In this document: positions 14,303 to 14,936 of the stretch, one piece after another | Layout of the letters: each line of letters opens with the position of its first letter | How positions within the stretch are numbered: the first letter of the stretch is position 1 | Origin: Nitrospiria bacterium | Lineage (GTDB): Bacteria; Nitrospirota; Nitrospiria; JACQBZ01 | Length of the DNA: 14,936 nt | Direction of reading: 5' to 3' | NCBI GenBank assembly: GCA_919901335.1 | Contig: CAKKOZ010000002.1 | Span: 1 to 14,936 of the forward strand | The notes under the pieces: model-generated | What the model was told of the DNA's origin: nothing | Databases searched by the model: none | Seen by the model: the letters and a program-made list of their open reading frames with translations, nothing else | Program-made: the position numbers and the translations under genes

Positions 14303-14755
14303 TTACGCATCGTGTTTTCCGAAGTCCTCCGGGCGAAGGTTATCCAGCCACCGGTCGAGTTCCTCGGTGCTGTGCTTCTGGATCACGGCGTCGGTCGCAA
14401 AAATAGGGGCGTCCACCCGTAGGGCCAGCGCGATCGCATCGCTGGGGCGGGAATCCATTGTATACTCCGAGTCCTTGTAAGAAACATGAATCTTCGCAAA
14501 ATAGGTGTTGTCCTTCAAATCCGTGATGACGACGCTGATCACCTTGGCATTATTGATCTCCAGAATATTCTTCATCAGGTCATGGGTCATCGGCCGGGGG
14601 GTAAAAACGCCTTCCAACGCAAAACTGATCGCCCCCGCCTCCGGTTTTCCGATCCAGATCGGCAAGACTTCCTTCTCCTGCTCGTCCCGGAGAATAATAA
14701 TGAAGGCATTATTGAACGGGTCATACATCAGCCCTCTGACTTTCATCTGCAGCAC
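14303..14755 (-). CDS. Bifunctional nuclease (DUF151) family protein, first of tandem pair
   Basis: This 150-residue paralogue shows EVLPIWIG, ALEGVFTPRPMTHDLM (about 47-62) and DSRPSDAIALALR. By eye roughly half of its residues match the next gene. A GTG at 14755 is preferred because GAGGG lies seven bases upstream. An ATG three codons later (14746) has no such site but would also give a typical N-terminus. The promoter at 14838-14866 should serve both copies. A 26-base stretch at 14430-14455 is identical to 13948-13973 in the sister gene. Function beyond the family's reported nuclease activity is unknown. Confidence 0.92.
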   Translation of the reverse strand: MLQMKVRGLMYDPFNNAFIIILRDEQEKEVLPIWIGKPEAGAISFALEGVFTPRPMTHDLMKNILEINNAKVISVVITDLKDNTYFAKIHVSYKDSEYTMDSRPSDAIALALRVDAPIFATDAVIQKHSTEELDRWLDNLRPEDFGKHDA

Positions 14756-14837
14756 GGTTTCGCCCTCGTGAGGATCGATGGTGGCGGAATGACTTGCCGG
14801 ACTGACGGCATGGAACAGAGGCCGGCAACTGTCGGCT

Positions 14838-14866
14838 ATAGTATAATAACAAGCCGCTTATTTCAA
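14838..14866 (-). promoter_or_regulatory. Promoter of the paired nuclease genes
   Basis: On the minus strand TTGAAA (14866-14861) and TACTAT (14843-14838) are 17 bases apart, a good sigma70-type arrangement. It predicts a start near 14831 and a leader of about 75 bases before the GTG at 14755. The leader contains short inverted repeats such as TGCCG/CGGCA near 14793-14808, which are too small to call an element. Confidence 0.55.
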
Positions 14867-14872
14867 GACGTT

Positions 14873-14894
14873 TTTACGGCCGTTCTCCCGTAAA
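14873..14894. promoter_or_regulatory. Operator-like inverted repeat upstream of the nuclease promoter
   Basis: TTTACGG (14873-14879) and CCGTAAA (14888-14894) form a perfect 7-base inverted repeat with an eight-base spacer. It ends six bases upstream of the -35 box, a position suited to an activator or a divergent regulator. No T-run follows on the minus strand, so a terminator is less likely. The remaining 42 bases to the window edge contain an unsupported ATG at 14912 and nothing else I can call. Confidence 0.35.
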
Positions 14895-14936
14895 GCATTC
14901 TCATCTTTTTTATGGATTATCCGACCGTTGCGATTC

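Noticed and set aside
14912..14936. Start of a rightward gene at ATG 14912
   Set aside because: Only eight codons are visible, there is no ribosome-binding site, and nothing identifies a product.
1..14936. CRISPR arrays, tRNA or rRNA genes, riboswitches
   Set aside because: No regularly spaced repeats, cloverleaf sequences or recognisable aptamer cores were found; the leaders of dapA and panC are too short for a lysine or other riboswitch.

Overview
This is a GC-rich, tightly packed bacterial chromosomal segment. The gene order dapA-dapB-(FAH)-aminotransferase-folK-deoxynucleoside kinase-panC, together with paired bifunctional-nuclease (DUF151) genes, looks to me like Nitrospirota. That placement is inferred from gene content and order and was not tested by a search.

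Left part (1-1634, minus strand): the 5' 544 codons of uvrC, running off the left edge. A divergent promoter region (1635-1850) holds a near-consensus uvrC promoter that would give a leaderless mRNA, a dapA promoter, and a short hairpin repeat between them. Middle part (1851-7585, plus strand): seven co-oriented genes with short gaps or 4-base overlaps, probably one operon. They encode dihydrodipicolinate synthase, dihydrodipicolinate reductase, an FAH-family enzyme, a DapL-type aminotransferase, FolK, a deoxynucleoside kinase and PanC. DapA, DapB and the aminotransferase together would make LL-diaminopimelate by the short route that skips acyl intermediates. A hairpin plus T-run after panC, inside the tail of convergent yaeQ, is the likely terminator.

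Accessory part (7602-9169): a yaeQ gene on the minus strand, with a 28-codon coding-like ORF overlapping its start that resembles the beginning of a HIT-family protein. Next comes a higB-higA toxin-antitoxin pair, flanked on both sides by copies of a 14-base-loop hairpin whose stems differ by a compensatory base-pair change. After it lie REP/insertion-sequence-like scraps.

Right part (9170-14755, minus strand): comEC followed three bases later by a GspE/PilB-type secretion ATPase with an added C-terminal double zinc ribbon, suggesting a DNA-uptake unit. Upstream is a 234-base multi-hairpin relative of the uvrC/dapA repeat, then a tandem pair of bifunctional-nuclease paralogues behind a good sigma70-type promoter with an operator-like palindrome.

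Most of the window is ordinary housekeeping sequence. The points most worth following are the covarying hairpin elements, the hairpin-flanked higBA cassette, the zinc-ribbon ATPase coupled to comEC, and two small coding-like stretches (8140-8226 and 13459-13578).
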